Source: Desmodesmus armatus
Lineage: Eukaryota; Chlorophyta; Chlorophyceae; Sphaeropleales; Scenedesmaceae
Length of the DNA: 64,000 bases
Direction: 5' to 3'
Assembly: GCA_007449985.2 (NCBI GenBank)
Contig: VIIQ02000901.1
Coordinates: forward strand, 1-64,000
A program made the position numbers and the translations under genes. Of this stretch, positions 52,482 through 64,000 are shown piece after piece; the first letter of the stretch is position 1, and every line of letters starts with the position of its first letter. A model generated the notes under the pieces. That model searched no databases, was not told where the DNA came from, and saw only the letters and a list, made by a program, of their open reading frames with translations.

Positions 52482-55400
52482 TCAACCAAAAAGCTTCTGC
52501 AGCATTCCCTTCTTCTTCTTGCTCTTGCCTGCTGCTGCTCCAGACTCATCCTGACTGTCCAAAGCACGGTCAATGGCGCCAGTCTGCAACCATCAGCAGC
52601 AGTGGCAGCGACAGCAGCACGTCAGCTGCAGCAACGGCGGCAATAGCACCGCAAAGCGAGCATAGCAGCATCCACAGGACACGCCGCACCAGCACACCGT
52701 GGCCCCCCCCCCTCCCCCCCCCTCCCCCCCCTCCCCTCCCCCCCCCCCCCCCCCCCTCCCCATTCTCCCCCTCTCCCCCTTCCCCCCCTCTTCCCCCCCC
52801 TACCCCCCTGGCCGCCCCCTTGCCCCCCCCCTCGCCCCCCCTCCCCTCCCCCCCCCCCCCCCCCCAAAACACACACACCATGAGCTTGACGAGCCACCCC
52901 TCCACCGACAGGTTGACAACACTGCCCCCCCCCCTTCTCTGACCCCACTCATCTACCTCCCCCCCCCTCCCCCAACCCCTGCCCCCCCCCCCCCCGCCTC
53001 CCCCCCCCCCCCCCCCCCCCCCCCCCACCCACACACACACAGATCACCCACCATGAGCTTGACGAGCCAGCCCTCCACTGACAGGTTGACACCGCGCTTG
53101 GCATACTCAGCCTGCTCCAGCTCAAAGTAACTGCGGGGGGGGGGGGGGAGCCAAGAGCAAGGGAGGCAACAGAATCCACACGTAGGTACAGGGTGTGTGT
53201 GTGTGTGGGGGGGGGGGGGGCAAGGGAAGGAAACAGAATTCACACATAGGTATGAGACCATAGGATGCCTTCAAGCAACGCTTTAAGGTTACCAGGGCAG
53301 CGCAGCGCTGACTGGCCGGCCACACAACGTCCACTCCAACTGCCGGGGCCCGAGCCTCTTACAGCCAAGCGGTGCTGGTGTGTGTGTGTGTGGGGGGGGG
53401 GGGGGTAAAGCTGTACCCCCACCGGTGTTGGGCGTGTACGACTGATGCGGCATCTGATGAGGCTCTCAACAGTTGCCGCATTAGTGGTACGCCCCTAACA
53501 CCAGTGGGGGGTACAGTTGTCCGCCCCCACCCCCCTACCAGCAGCGCTTGGCCTTCAGCCGTGCGCTACAGGGGCTCTCACTTCTGCTGTATAGACTGCA
53601 GACTGTTGCAGTGTGGCTCACCTTGTACAGTCAATGATGTCACCAACCTGCACACAGCCAGCAGCACATGGAGCAATGACATGGGATGTCTCTCAGTAGC
53701 CTCCTGGCTCCAGGGCTACCATGTTCTCATGCAGCTTCAGCCTGTGAGCCTTGACGTACTGAACAACTGCGCACGCAGCTGCTGGTTGTGCTACACCCCG
53801 GCGGATTGCAAGCCTGGTGCAAGCTGCCAGCGTGTATGCCCATGCCCTGCCTCAACACAAACAGTGCTGTTGGTACGCCAGAGCAGCGGCGGTTAACCGT
53901 AACGTTACTTACCTTTGGGTGGTTGTCCAGCTCAGCCAAGAACTCCTGGGCACCACTGTCACGACCAACCTGACGTCAAATCACACACGTCACACAAAGC
54001 AGGCACAGCTATTAGTAATGCCATTATGTAAATCAACAGAACACTTTTGCCTGAAACCCAACATGCAGGTCACCCAGATGGGGCTGCAGATAGGAACTGA
54101 ATGACATCATGTGACCCAACCACAGCAGTTGATGCCACCACCAAACATGTCGGCCACCCCAGACGATGCGCCCTGCTAGGCTCACAACTGTACGGATGTC
54201 AACAAGCAAGAGAGCATGACACACATGCATCCGCAACCACTGATAGAGGGTTCCGTGTTGCTGCAACCTGGACGATGGAGGTGGTGAGGGTTGGTGAGGG
54301 GGCCTCAGGCCCAATTCGGGGTGACAACACTCCTCTGGATTGAATGGTGTGCTGACCCCCCCTCCCTCCCCCACCTCACCTGTGCAAACTGGAAGGCCAC
54401 TGCGTTGGGCCCCAGGCCCTGGCTGGCCACCTTCTTGGTGCAGTGACGTATCACATCAACGATCTTGTCCTTGGGGCTGTCGGACGGCTCACCATCAGTC
54501 ACTGGAGGGGGAACAGGGTGACAACAGGCATGTGGGGGGGGGGGGGGGGTCACAAGCTTCAGTGAGCCAGCTGTTTGTTGTGCGTGCTTGATGTCCCCCC
54601 CCCCCAGCCTTGACGGTATTGAGTGATTGGCTAACTGCCTTGCCAAGCTCGGCACAATCACTGATGCCATATGCACCACATGAGTCCATTGTCCTGTGTC
54701 ACCAACAGCCCCTGAGGGGCCACTGGCGTAACGCCTGCTTGCAGAACATGTGAGGGTCTGACACTCATGTGAGCCTGGCACACAGTCACCTACACTGGCC
54801 CAGTGCCCGCCTGATGTTGCCCATTGTCCAGCATCCTACCTGTGATGACCAGCAGGGGTTTGGCCAGTTTGCGTTTGTAGACCATTGGCTGCAGGATGCG
54901 CGCCTCCATCTGGGTGGCAAGCTTGGTGTCCCTGGTGTCAAGGGAGGGGGGGGGGGGGGGGCGGTGCTCAGGTCTCGCGTAATGTACATCCAGCAATCAA
55001 CGGGATGTAAACAAGCCACACAGCCAACAAGCGATGTGCAGCACGGGCAAAGCAGACCGGTTCCGACCCCCGCCACGGGGTCTCATCATTGCCGCAGGCT
55101 GCCTCCGAGTCAGGCCTCACCAGGTGTATGACACAGATCTGATGAGGGTGTTGACGGCATCAGCAGTCCTGCAATTGGTTCAAGCAGCATGGCAGCAGCA
55201 GCAGCAACAGTAAATGCAAAGGTATCAGCGCAGAGGGTTGCGATGCAAGCTGGCTGCACTGTGCAAGTGAACAGCCAGCAACTTCAAAGCCAGCATTTGA
55301 CCCTCCCCCTTACACTGTGTTTTACACGCAGGTGTGACTTTGACTGCAAACTACAGGCAAATCCAATGTGGCCCAAACCATGCCAAGTTGCCACCCATAG

Positions 55401-56257
55401 GCTATGCGTGAAGCAGCTTGGGGCCCCAGTGGTGCACATCTAGTATCGAGTGAGGCCTCAGTCCCTGAGTGTCCTCATGTGCTGAGTCAGGCTGCTAAAC
55501 CTCAGGCCTGAACCGGACAAGGCTCAGCCCCCAAACATGACCGCCTACACTCACTTGAGGTTGTTGGCTTGTGCGTCACTGTTGATGAACCGCACCTGCA
55601 CACATGCGTCCGATGTGTGGCACACAAAGGGGTACCTTGATGTCTTGCAAAACATTGGATAGCAAGTGATCCTGGCACAATGCTACATACCCCCCCCCCC
55701 AAACACACACGTAATGACCACAGCTCTCTGAAGGAGATCAAGAAGCTCCAAGGCTGGAAGACAACTGTTTCAAAACCTCATGGAGCACTGTGAGGACCTC
55801 ATCCGCCAGGCACAATCACTCGGACTGCGTCAAATTGAGACACAAATTTTGTACTGCGAGTCGTAGTACGAGTGTGCTCTTCAGGTGTGTGTGCCTGCAG
55901 CGTGCTCTTGGGGTGGGGAAGGGGGTCCCTGTGAAGTGGCATTTACCCCTTGCATTGCATACTTGCTTTGCTGTGACACCACAGAATCGTACAGTCATGG
56001 ACCCTACACCAGGATGCGCATCCCAGGACATTGTTTGAACGCATCAAGCATGCAGCTGCAAGCTCACACAATAGGGGACTTACTGCGATGCCGTCCTCGT
56101 CGAAGAGTGTAGCCACCTCAGCCACTTTTGCCACAATCAGCTTTAGGTCCTCTATCCTCTCACCATCACCGGTGGTCATGCTGCCGCTGTCGTCAGCGTA
56201 GATCACAAGGTCATACAGGGCCAGGGCTGACAGGCTGACGGCTAGCTCAACAGGCAT
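52482..56257 (-). CDS. von Willebrand factor A-domain protein
   Basis: Nine exons in phase: 56257-56084, 55595-55555, 55168-55121, 54931-54840, 54501-54380, 53969-53913, 53647-53622, 53130-53052, 52583-52482 (TGA), 246 residues. The chain is one vWA fold. The MIDAS motif is DLVIYADDSGSM (residues 16-27, DxSxS), then IEDLKLIVAKVAEVATLFDE, VRFINSDAQANNLK, TADAVNTLIRSVSYTW, and a second metal-site Asp in VITVTDGEPSD. AFQFAQVGRDSGAQEFLAEL and DNHPKVGDIIDCTSYFELEQ follow. The tail is basic (GKSKKKKGMLQKLFG). Intracellular single-vWA proteins with this LDxHP...DCT ending are common in fungi, protists and algae; ligands are generally unknown. The start MPVELAVS is the first Met before the fold, but a 5' exon could add residues because an acceptor lies just upstream (56262). 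Confidence 0.85.
52700..53028. repeat. C-rich homopolymer tracts
   Basis: Nearly continuous C/CT text with pure C runs at about 52739-52757, 52848-52865 and 52999-53026, all in the last intron of the vWA gene (G-rich on its sense strand). Confidence 0.9.
52876..52921 (-). repeat. Copy of exon 8 end plus donor in the last vWA intron
   Basis: On the minus strand it reads VNLSVEGWLVKLM followed by GTGTGTGTTTTGGGG, repeating the true exon end at 53043-53090 with few changes. Long C runs (G on the sense strand) flank both copies. Confidence 0.85.
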
Positions 56258-57147
56258 GCGCCACCTGCAGGGACATGCACACGAACATAGAAATACAGGC
56301 TGGCTATGCTGCAATTTTGGTGTGAATGGGCTGTATGCAACTCCAACCCCGGCAGTCATTGTTGCCTGAATTTATAGGCAATGACACCAGATGTGTTGGG
56401 TTTGACATCTGGTGATCGGCCTTTTCAGGGCCACCACTCCCCCTGCCTTGGCCACATGCGAGCATCAAGCCATAATCTGGTCAGCCCCACTGAGGCCGAA
56501 GCTCAAGTGGGAGCAGCAAATCTGACCCAAAGTCACCAAGTCACCAAGTCACATGGTTACTGGTGCCCATAGGGAGGATACGACTATCCCTGCATACGGC
56601 ACAGTACCAGGCCACATGTGGGAACGCCCTTGAAGCGCTTTAAGGCCATTTGATTGAGCCCTGGGTGCGCTGTGTGGCTCATCAAGTCGAGCAGCAGCAT
56701 TGGGCATGTGGTGGGGCCTGGGGCAGCCCCTTGGGTGGTGCATATATCTTGTCGGCTGCTGGCCGCCGGCATTCCCAGCCTGCACAGCCAGCCACCAATG
56801 ACAAGCACGCAAGCAGCAGCCATCAAATAACGCAGTCATCATGAATGGTCAGTTTTACACTTTCCTGATGGGGCCTGTTGGATCACAGCACCATTGCAGC
56901 CAGTGACTGCAGCAGACACCGTACGTTGCGAAGGGGGTGGGCTTGCTTAATGATAATAAGTGTGTGCAAACATGAACTGATCCAACATGCCTGCCTGGTT
57001 GCTGACAGTGCTGGATCAGCAAACTGATCGTTGGTAACAAAGGTTAGTAATCAAACGGCAACGGTATGTGATGTAGAACATGACTGCCCCAAGGAAACTG
57101 AGGAATGGGTGCTGTGATCCATCAGGTGACAGCCCCCTCCCTGCATA
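56258..57147. promoter_or_regulatory. Divergent region between vWA gene and transposase
   Basis: 890 bases between start codons on opposite strands. A small palindrome CCAGATGT...ACATCTGG lies at 56388-56413. No coding is supported, and no inverted repeat matching the far side of the transposase gene was recognised. Confidence 0.35.
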
Positions 57148-60100
57148 ATGGGTTTTCAGGGAAAACAGAAACGTGCACTTGATCCAGCAAACTTTGCAAC
57201 CGTTGAGGAGCACGCAGAACAGTTGGAGTTGGCAAACCAAAGAAAGCGTAGAGCCAAACGCCCTGGTCAGCTGCCTCCAAGCTCCCGTGGTCAGCGTAAC
57301 AGATCAGATGGGTGGGACGATGAGTGGGATCAGTGGGATGAAGACGCAGCGGGACACAGCAGACGCAGAGCAGACTTCCCAGACTCAGAATGTACAGACT
57401 GGGCTGCTCGTAAGCAGGTGGAGGAGGAGCACTGGAGAGCCAACAGGCAGAAGAACCAGCAGATGGCCCAGCAGCATGAGGCCTATGATGGCTGTGCCAT
57501 CTCGCAGCTCAGAGTGGACAGTGCCCTGCACTGTGCCACTCAGGCAATGTCACTTGCAGTTATCAGACACAGCTGCTGCGTCTCGGTCATGCCAGATGCA
57601 GAAGCACTGCAGCTGGCATGCCAGGTGTCCTCACAGCTGCTGGCTGCTGCTCAGCACGACCCAGCTGCAGAGCAGCAACAACAGGAGCAGCAGCAAGGGC
57701 AGGGCGAGCAGCAGCAGCTGCAGCAGCAACGGCAGGGCGAGCAGCAGCAGCTGCAGCAGCAAGGGCAGGGCGAGCAGCAGCAGCAAGGGCAGGGCGAGCA
57801 GCAGCAGCAGGAGCAAAGGCCGCCACCTCACATCACAATAAGCAGCATGCGCGCTGTCGCCTGTCATGTGCTGGGTGCGAGCTTTTGGCTGCCCGTCCCA
57901 ACAGTGTCGTGCTCCTGCTGCAACACGGCCTGGGAGCTGCAGCCGTCAGATGCTGGCTTCTTTGGCAACAGCCCGATCACGCCAGGGGTGTGGTTCTGCA
58001 CGCAGTTGCTGAACTCGTACACCCTCCTGTACTGCGACGGCGTCAGCGCCACAGCTTATGCTGAGTGCCTCAGCAAGGCTGCAGCCAGGGTGCCCAACTA
58101 CTCTCCTGCACTGCCCAGGACAGTGGCATCCATCAGCAACATTGACGACAGGTAACAGAATGTTTCCATAGCAAGCAGTGCTACTGCGCTGGTGTTTGTG
58201 CTAACTGCAGTTGCATGTTTTTTCTTGTAGGCAGCTGCGCAGTGCGTGGCAGGAGTGGCGGCGCATCAGCAAGGCCTGGCGCAGCATTACAGCAGTAACA
58301 GCACGCCTGGGCAAGCAGGAGCTGGGCCCAGCCGCTTGCTGCCCTGCTTGCGCAGCAGTGCCCCTAGGTCCTGATGCGCAGGAGACAGGTAACACACAAC
58401 GCACCCAGCAGCGCTTTCATGGCCTCTGTCATGCCTTGTTCACAGTGGGGCAGTTCGAGCTGCACAGTCGACCCCCCCCCCCCCTTGTCGCCCTCTTTCC
58501 GGCTTACTCTCTGCTGCCCCGCCGGCTTGTCCTTGTGCAGCGTTGCCTTGCGCACTGCATGAGCACACCGCCTGGGCCCTCCTCAAGGATGACAACGGTC
58601 AGCCAGACGAGGCAGCCATCCAAGCCGCACAGCAGGCTGGGCTGCTGCCAGGTGGGTTTGTTGTCAGTGGCGCATGTTCAAACAGGGTGCGCGCTCAGCG
58701 CCAAGATGACGTCAGAAACTGCAACCTGCACGAGTGCCTACGAATGCAACTTGCATGTGTGCGGACGGAGTGAATGGGCCGATGGCCTCCATATTGCTTT
58801 GTGTATGCTGTTGTAGGTGCTGTGCACATGCCCACCACAGGCCCCACAGGGAAGCCCTTCCTGACAGCGGCTTGCTTTGATGGCAACGCCAAGGCAAACC
58901 GTCTAGCTTCTGCGGGCAAGTGCAGGGCCAACGTGGTGTCTGACACGTCGGGCGACACCCTCTTCTTTGGACCTGTGCACCAGGAGCTGTGGAAGCTGCA
59001 CAGTGCAGGGCCGCTGCCGCTCAGCGCAGCCTACCCTGGCAGCAGTGGCAGCGGCCCAGATGACGGCAGCAGTGATGGCAGTGCAGCAGGAAGCGGCAGC
59101 AGCAGCGGGGCTGCCTGCAGCGGAGCCCTTGGCCCCGACAGCGCAGCGGCAGCAGGTGATGATGAGCTGATGGTTGAGGCACAGGTGGAGCACAACTGCC
59201 ATCCCAACATGTCATGTGCTAGGGAGTCATCAGTCAGCAGCGGCATCAGCGACGAGCATGGCGTGGTGGGGGCAGTGTGCGCTCACGGTCAGCCGCTGCT
59301 GGACCTGATGATGGCAATGCCAGCCCCGGAGCGCCTCCTGTACTACGACCTGGGGTCGTCCTACCTGGCTTGCCTGGTGGACCTTGGAGTGATGTACCTT
59401 GACACAGGGTGCATCTTCTCGGCTCACTGGCGCCTGCACATGCCTGGTGTGCCTCCGTTCGACATCAAGCTGCCCTGGTGGCATGCACGCGGCCATGGAG
59501 AGGACTGCTACCTCAAGAACTCTGGCTTCTACAAGCTTGGTGAGCGTGCGCACAATGGGTTCCAGCCAGGTACCAAAACAGTCTTCTTGATTTGTTTCTC
59601 AAACCTCTCCGTCCCAGAGTGTCTCATGCAGCATCTCTGTGCAGCATGTGCAGCGTCACCAGAAGGAAGTAATATTTCCGCTTACGTAGCATCTGCTGTG
59701 GACACCTGCGAGTGCAGCAACGCATTGGTGTACACATGTTGAAGCTGGTGGTGTGCCCATCGCTGCCTTGTCAGGTGCCGGCCGCAGGGTGGGTGAGAAC
59801 ATGGAGCAGGCATGGGCGCAGCTGCGCCCTGTGATGAAGCTCACACGGTACATGACCAAGCAGGGTTATGTGACCGGCCTTGACGACGCCTTGCTGCAGA
59901 CGACAAGCTGCTTGAGTTTGTGGCGTCGCTGGTCCGCGCGGACAAGGCTTGCCGCAAAAAGCTGGGTAGGTGCAGTCAGCACCCCTCCTCCATGCCTGCA
60001 CAGCATGCGTTTGTTTCCATGACTTCACTGGCCGCCTTATGGCTACCCCTGCATCCATTCAGCTGCCGGCGCTGGAGCTGCTGGTGGTGGTGTTTAGTGG

Positions 60101-61669
60101 CATGTTGCAGTCAGTATGAGTGGCACGTGCGGGCACTTGATTTCTTCACAAATCACCTCCTGAGATGCCAGATGGGTTGACCTGGCTCAACTGGCTAAGT
60201 TGGCGGGTTGGTGTTTTACTTGTGTGCTTGCAGACGAGGCGCGCCGTCAGCTGCAGCAGTTGTTGCGCTCTGCAGCTGCCAGGAACATCCAGGGCAAGGC
60301 GCTGATGGCAGCAGCTGTGGCCACAATGGCTGAGACTGCTGTTGATGACAGTGCGATGCCAAAGCAGGAGAAGCTTGTGGTGAGTAACTGCTGCACAAGT
60401 GCTTCTGAGCTGGAGAAGCTCAGAACATAGCTATTCAAGCTCACAACGCAGCCGCGGAACTGCAAGTAGTGTTGCACATCCACAGCGCATCTACAGCTGT
60501 GTTGTGACTGCCCATGCTGCGTGATGCAGATGGAGTACGTGCGAGCGCAGGAGCAGCTGCGTGCCCTGACATCGCTCAGGAACAACCGCAGCAGCTTTGC
60601 AGTGGCGCTACCTGGGGCTGAGAGCCGGCCCCTGCAGGCGCGCGCCTCAGACAGCAAGCTTGAGCACAAGCTGCTGCGCCGCGTGGCAAAGCTGCAGTTT
60701 CAGCTGGACTGGGATGCGCCGCCTGGGCGTGACAGCAGTGAGTACCAGCAAGGGCTTGCAGCGCTGCGGGACGAGCACCTACGCAAGGCACAGAAAGACA
60801 TCGAGCGCGATGTGGCTGTGCTGGGCAGTATCTTGCAGGAACGGCAGCAGCTTGGGGCAGCCAGCAGACGGACCCGCAACCAGCAGAACAGGGCAACACG
60901 CAGGCGCAAACGCATCCGGCAGCTTGTGGACAGCATGGCAGCCTGGCAGCAGCTAGACCTTCCCTCCAGCCCTGCCTCGCAGCTGCTGCCAACAAGGTGG
61001 ACTGAGCAGATCACCCTTGATCTTTTCAGGGGCTCCTTCCCTTGGAGACAGGGGGAGGATGGTGGTGTGCCTTCTCTGCTGGCGGAGCAGTTCAGGGACG
61101 CCTGCGCAGAGGTGAGAAAGCTCACACCCTGAACTCAGGGCTCAGCATGACATCAGCGGCCATACCGTGCAGTTTGTGGTCACTGTGCAGCATACCGACA
61201 TTGTTGCAATGCAGGTTGTGGCCCGCGCATGTCTGGAGCTGATGGATATGTGGTGCGGCGCTGACGCTTCTGTTGCACAACTGCCGTTCACCGTTGTACA
61301 ACCTGACATGCTGCTTGATGCTGCCTGATGTGCTTTCTATGCTTTTGCTGCTAGGAGGCTCGCACCTTGGAGGAAGTGCAGATGCAGCAGCTGGAGCGTG
61401 GTCGCGTCCTGACGTACTTTGCTCACATGCAGCGGCAAGCAGCTGCACAGGCGGCAGCAGCAGCGGAAACACATGACCAGCTGGTTGCAGCGCAGCAGCA
61501 GCAGCTAGAGGACGCAGCGGATGTAGTATCTGCTGCCATGAACCTGCAGCAGAGTGTTGAGCAGGTTGCACAGCTGGGCGCTGAACACAAGATCATGCAG
61601 AACTGGGCAGCTGAGTTTGAAAAGTGCAGGCAGGACGCCATCCAGCGCTTTGCCAAGCTGGCAACCTGA
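57148..61669 (+). CDS. KDZ-superfamily (Kyakuja/Dileera/Zisupton) transposase
   Basis: Exons: 57148-58151, 58231-58388, 58541-58651, 58817-59539, 59775-59965, 60234-60379, 60530-61111, 61355-61669 (TGA), about 1,076 residues. N-terminus charged (DGWDDEWDQWDED), then a Cys/His-containing CxC-like region (CSCCNTAWELQ, CCPACAAVP) interrupted by a Gln/Gly repeat (GQGEQQQ units, 57660-57830). The RNase-H-like core has ACFDGNAKANR (catalytic Asp 58879-58881), YYDLGSSYLACLVDLG (Asp 59347-59349), HARGHGEDCYLKNSGFYKLG, and GRRVGENMEQAWAQLR with the candidate catalytic Glu at 59795 or 59804. A basic coiled-coil C-terminus follows. KDZ enzymes move DNA transposons and are frequent in fungi and algae. 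A one-base frameshift in exon 5 (see 59895) may disable it. The terminal inverted repeats of the element were not found, so a domesticated copy is possible. Confidence 0.88.
59890..59915 (+). other. One-base frameshift in transposase exon 5
   Basis: The frame ends ...GLDDALLQ and useful coding resumes as DDKLLEFVASLVRADKACRK one base out of register. Only that frame leaves the exon in the phase required by exon 6 (DEARRQLQQLLRS). One base, probably a G after CTGCAG, is missing relative to an intact gene. Confidence 0.75.
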
Positions 61670-61885
61670 TGCGCTTATGTGTCCCCCCCCCCCCGGGCTG
61701 AGTTGCGAGGGGTTGGTTGTTGTGACAGGGGAGGGAGCATTGCGCCCTGCAGGTGTATTGCGGCATTGCCATCTTCTTCACATATCTTTGGGCTACTTGG
61801 GCAGGATGCGGCAGCTGGTTGAGACCCTGCCGGTCCAGGCAGCATGGTCTGCATGTGGGCAAGAGAGATGCCCGACAGGGTTGTT

Positions 61886-61890
61886 TGTAA
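61886..61890 (+). terminator. Candidate poly(A) signal TGTAA (transposase)
   Basis: First TGTAA after the stop, about 217 bases downstream. A second lies at about 62072. Confidence 0.45.
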
Positions 61891-62625
61891 ACTGTGCACA
61901 ACATGTTACCTGGTTAGCTACCTCTTGTGCTGTTGGTTCTGATGGCCGTAACTGGCCCATGCTCTCGAGTGTTTTGTGTCAGCTGGTGTACAGCTGGTTG
62001 CCTGATTTTGTCTTGCTTGTTTTGCACCATGGTCAAGTTGCTGCTGCATGCGCAATTGACCTCACCGGAAGCATGTGTAAGGATTAATTGAGCTACTTGG
62101 CATTGCATGCATGCGCAGTGGAATCCATGGGCAACTTATGGTCGCAGTCGTCCTGTGCCAGACGCATGCGAACACATGCCAGGTGCTTTGTGCAGCGTGC
62201 GCAAAATGCATGCTCAGGCTTTTGTTCAATGCTAGCGTGCCACTGACTTGCAAGTGATGTACTGCATGTCCGGCTTTTCACATGGTCGGTGCTATCAGGA
62301 AACTTTGACCATCATGTCTAAGAGAGGGGCACGCCAAGTGATAGGTCTTATAGGCACCCCATGAGCCCATTGTTTGGTGGCAATGCTGAGGACTCCTCCT
62401 TCCGGGAACTTCCAATACTCTAGTGTTGTCACTTTGGTAAGAAAGCACCAGGGCACTTCAGGTCAGCTCACGGGCTCTTTGTCAGTCATCACCACCCTCA
62501 GGTGCGGTGCCACTGCCAAACGGAAAGTAGCGCACCTCTCAACCAGTCACATAAGGCAACGTTATCTCTGGACCTTCAAGGTCATACTTGTCAAAATAGG
62601 GTGACTCCAGCACACATGGATGGCA

Positions 62626-63015
62626 TCAGATTGCTTCAGGACACGCCTTGCACAGACCGCTGAGGGGCAGCTGCAGGCCTGGGCAGACTGAAGGCCCAAT
62701 CTTTCCACCCATATGAACAATTGTTGCGCCATCAATCCCTGAACCCATACCATGGACCCTGCACAATGCCTGCAAGAGGGTTGTTGCTGTTGTGCACTTG
62801 CGGGCGCATGCTGTCAGACTCATGTTGCGCATGCGTAGGAAACCCCAGATCAGCTCGTTTTGGATTTTGTAGTCAAGCGGCTGGCAGTAGTGACAATGCC
62901 GAGGGTTGCCAACAGTGTTGCACATGTTGCAGATATGGTGTGTGGGCATGTTACGGCAGGGTGCTTTGTTGTGCCCACCGTGTACAGTTAGTACATGAGC
63001 ACTCAGCATGGCCAA
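62626..63015 (-). CDS. Possible last exon of a Cys-rich protein
   Basis: Minus-strand frame ending at TGA 62626. It reads HHICNMCNTVGNPRHCHYCQ then LDYKIQNELIWGFLRMRN, ACARKCTTATTLLQALCRVH and CPGLQLPLSGLCKACPEAI. Paired CxxC and CxxxC groups and non-repetitive composition suggest genuine coding, possibly a zinc-binding region. Upstream exons and the start were not resolved. The family is not recognised; it could belong to a neighbouring transposon. Confidence 0.35.
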   Translation of the reverse strand: MAMLSAHVLTVHGGHNKAPCRNMPTHHICNMCNTVGNPRHCHYCQPLDYKIQNELIWGFLRMRNMSLTACARKCTTATTLLQALCRVHGMGSGIDGATIVHMGGKIGPSVCPGLQLPLSGLCKACPEAI

Positions 63016-63362
63016 CGTTGTCGGTGGGAGCCCTGCGCTGTGTCGTGTGCTGTGTTAATGCCATTTTCTTCTTCAGTCTCTTGCGTGAAATGGCGGCCGC
63101 ATTCAAGATGGGGTGACTCTCACTGCACACAACAAGCAAAACACCGACAGTGTGTTGGGCATGAGTACTGTTGCTGTAGCAGTTGCCAAAGTCAACTTCA
63201 AGGCAATGCGCTGGACCTGTGTGTTATGCCACCATCGACTGGAAGTTGGCCTGAGTGGCATCACAAGCGCAGAGTGACAGGTTGGTGGGTGCTGGCAGGA
63301 GGACAATGCCTTTGCACAAACTTTCATAAGTGTGCTGAGCATAGGAAACAGTGTACTTACCG

Positions 63363-63759
63363 TGAACCTTGGCACCTTTGCACCCTTCTTTGCCTGCCGC
63401 ACATGCGCTATTGTGGGACAGAGGGGCTGGGGCTGCTAAGAGGCTGTATGGATCTGGCAGCCAGGTGCCACCCGGGGTGTTGTGACTGCCAAGTGACTGT
63501 AACAGCTCTGCTGCTAGCTGTTGTTGGCAAGGTGTGGTCATGTGAGGGTGGCTGGGCTGTGAGCGCATAGAACCAGCTTGCAGATCACGTCAAGGTGGAT
63601 GTTACTGCCAGCTAGCTGTACGGTGCATGCAGCCCTGTGCTCAACTGCAAGAATGTAAGCCATGTGCTTGATTTCAGCCACTTTCATCCTGGTGACTTTG
63701 GCACTCTCATTTTGCTTGCCGCGCGGCCTCTCAGGGTGGGGTTTGAGGGCCGCCAACAA
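63363..63759 (-). CDS. Possible upstream exons of the same minus-strand gene
   Basis: One stretch (to 63759) reads CLLAALKPHPERPRGKQNES, AKVTRMKVAEIKHMAYILAV and EHRAACTVQ. A second ends at a good donor near 63363 with RQAKKGAKVPRFT before GTAAGT. Both look protein-like but I could not join them in phase. Not recognised. Confidence 0.25.
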
Positions 63760-63990
63760 GCATTTTTGGTCCGGGGGTCAGATTTGAGTTGGTGATGCCA
63801 CGTGGCTGGAAACATGTTGGCGAAGTTGTAACAGCTCTCAAATGTGCTGCTAGCTGTTGTTGGCAAGGTATGGGCTCGTGTAGAGGGCGGCGCTGTGTGC
63901 GCGCAGAACCGTGCCTGCAAATCATGCAAGGTGGAATGTACTGCCAACTAGCTGTGCCGGTGCATGCAGCCCTGTGCTCAACTGCAGGAT
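63494..63990. repeat. Tandem duplication, ~335-bp period
   Basis: 63494-63655 and 63828-63990 share GCTAGCTGTTGTTGGCAAGG, CAGATCA/CAAATCATG...CAAGGTGGA, the TACTGCCA(G/A)CTAGCTGT block and GTGCATGCAGCCCTGTGCTC. The second copy runs to the window edge. Confidence 0.85.
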
Positions 63991-64000
63991 TGAGATCCTT

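Noticed and set aside
61216..61330. Additional transposase exon (VVARACLELMDMW)
   Set aside because: It has an acceptor but no phase-correct donor before its stop; splicing 61111 to 61355 is in phase without it.

Overview
The window looks like nuclear DNA of a green alga, most likely class Chlorophyceae. It is GC-rich and intron-dense, with GT-AG introns, very long CAG/CTG runs coding poly-Gln/Ala/Ser, TGTAA-type polyadenylation signals, a plastid-type arginine-biosynthesis enzyme and a KDZ-family transposase. The species cannot be named from the sequence alone. Exon maps below were built by hand from ORFs, splice consensus and codon phase, with no transcript data.

Layout. 1-1548 (-): 5' part of an unrecognised conserved-looking gene that runs off the left edge. 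1905-3388 (-): small two-helix membrane protein resembling TMEM242. 4370-9840 (+): N-acetylornithine aminotransferase (arginine pathway), divergent from the previous gene. 12173-15076 (+): mTERF-like helical-repeat protein. 16873-18895 (+): secreted Cys-rich acidic protein. 19.5-26.3 kb: an old segmental duplication of the region upstream of, and including, the first exons of the next gene, with a tRNA-Phe gene inside one copy. 26297-43683 (+): a 17-kb gene for a giant Ulp/SENP-type SUMO protease (about 2,400 residues) with a split Cys4 motif, several SUMO-interaction-like motifs and long poly-Gln tails. 43.7-49.4 kb: gene-poor, repeat-bearing. 49419-51629 (-): Ser/Gln-rich protein with a PP1-docking-like motif. 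52482-56257 (-): von Willebrand A-domain protein. 57148-61669 (+): KDZ transposase. 62.3-64 kb: fragments of a minus-strand Cys-rich gene and a tandem duplication.

The most unusual feature runs through nearly every multi-exon gene. Introns carry partial copies of the neighbouring exon that include the splice site (exon 3' end plus donor in the downstream intron, or acceptor plus exon 5' end in the upstream intron), often next to long G or C homopolymers. In the mTERF-like gene this has grown into a five-unit array, and in the SUMO protease at least seven exon boundaries have been copied. Two long fold-back hairpins also lie in introns; the loop of one contains an inverted piece of the adjacent exon. 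Several single-base frameshifts in otherwise good exons (aminotransferase, transposase, PP1-docking-like gene, one SUMO-protease junction) could be real lesions or homopolymer errors in the assembly.
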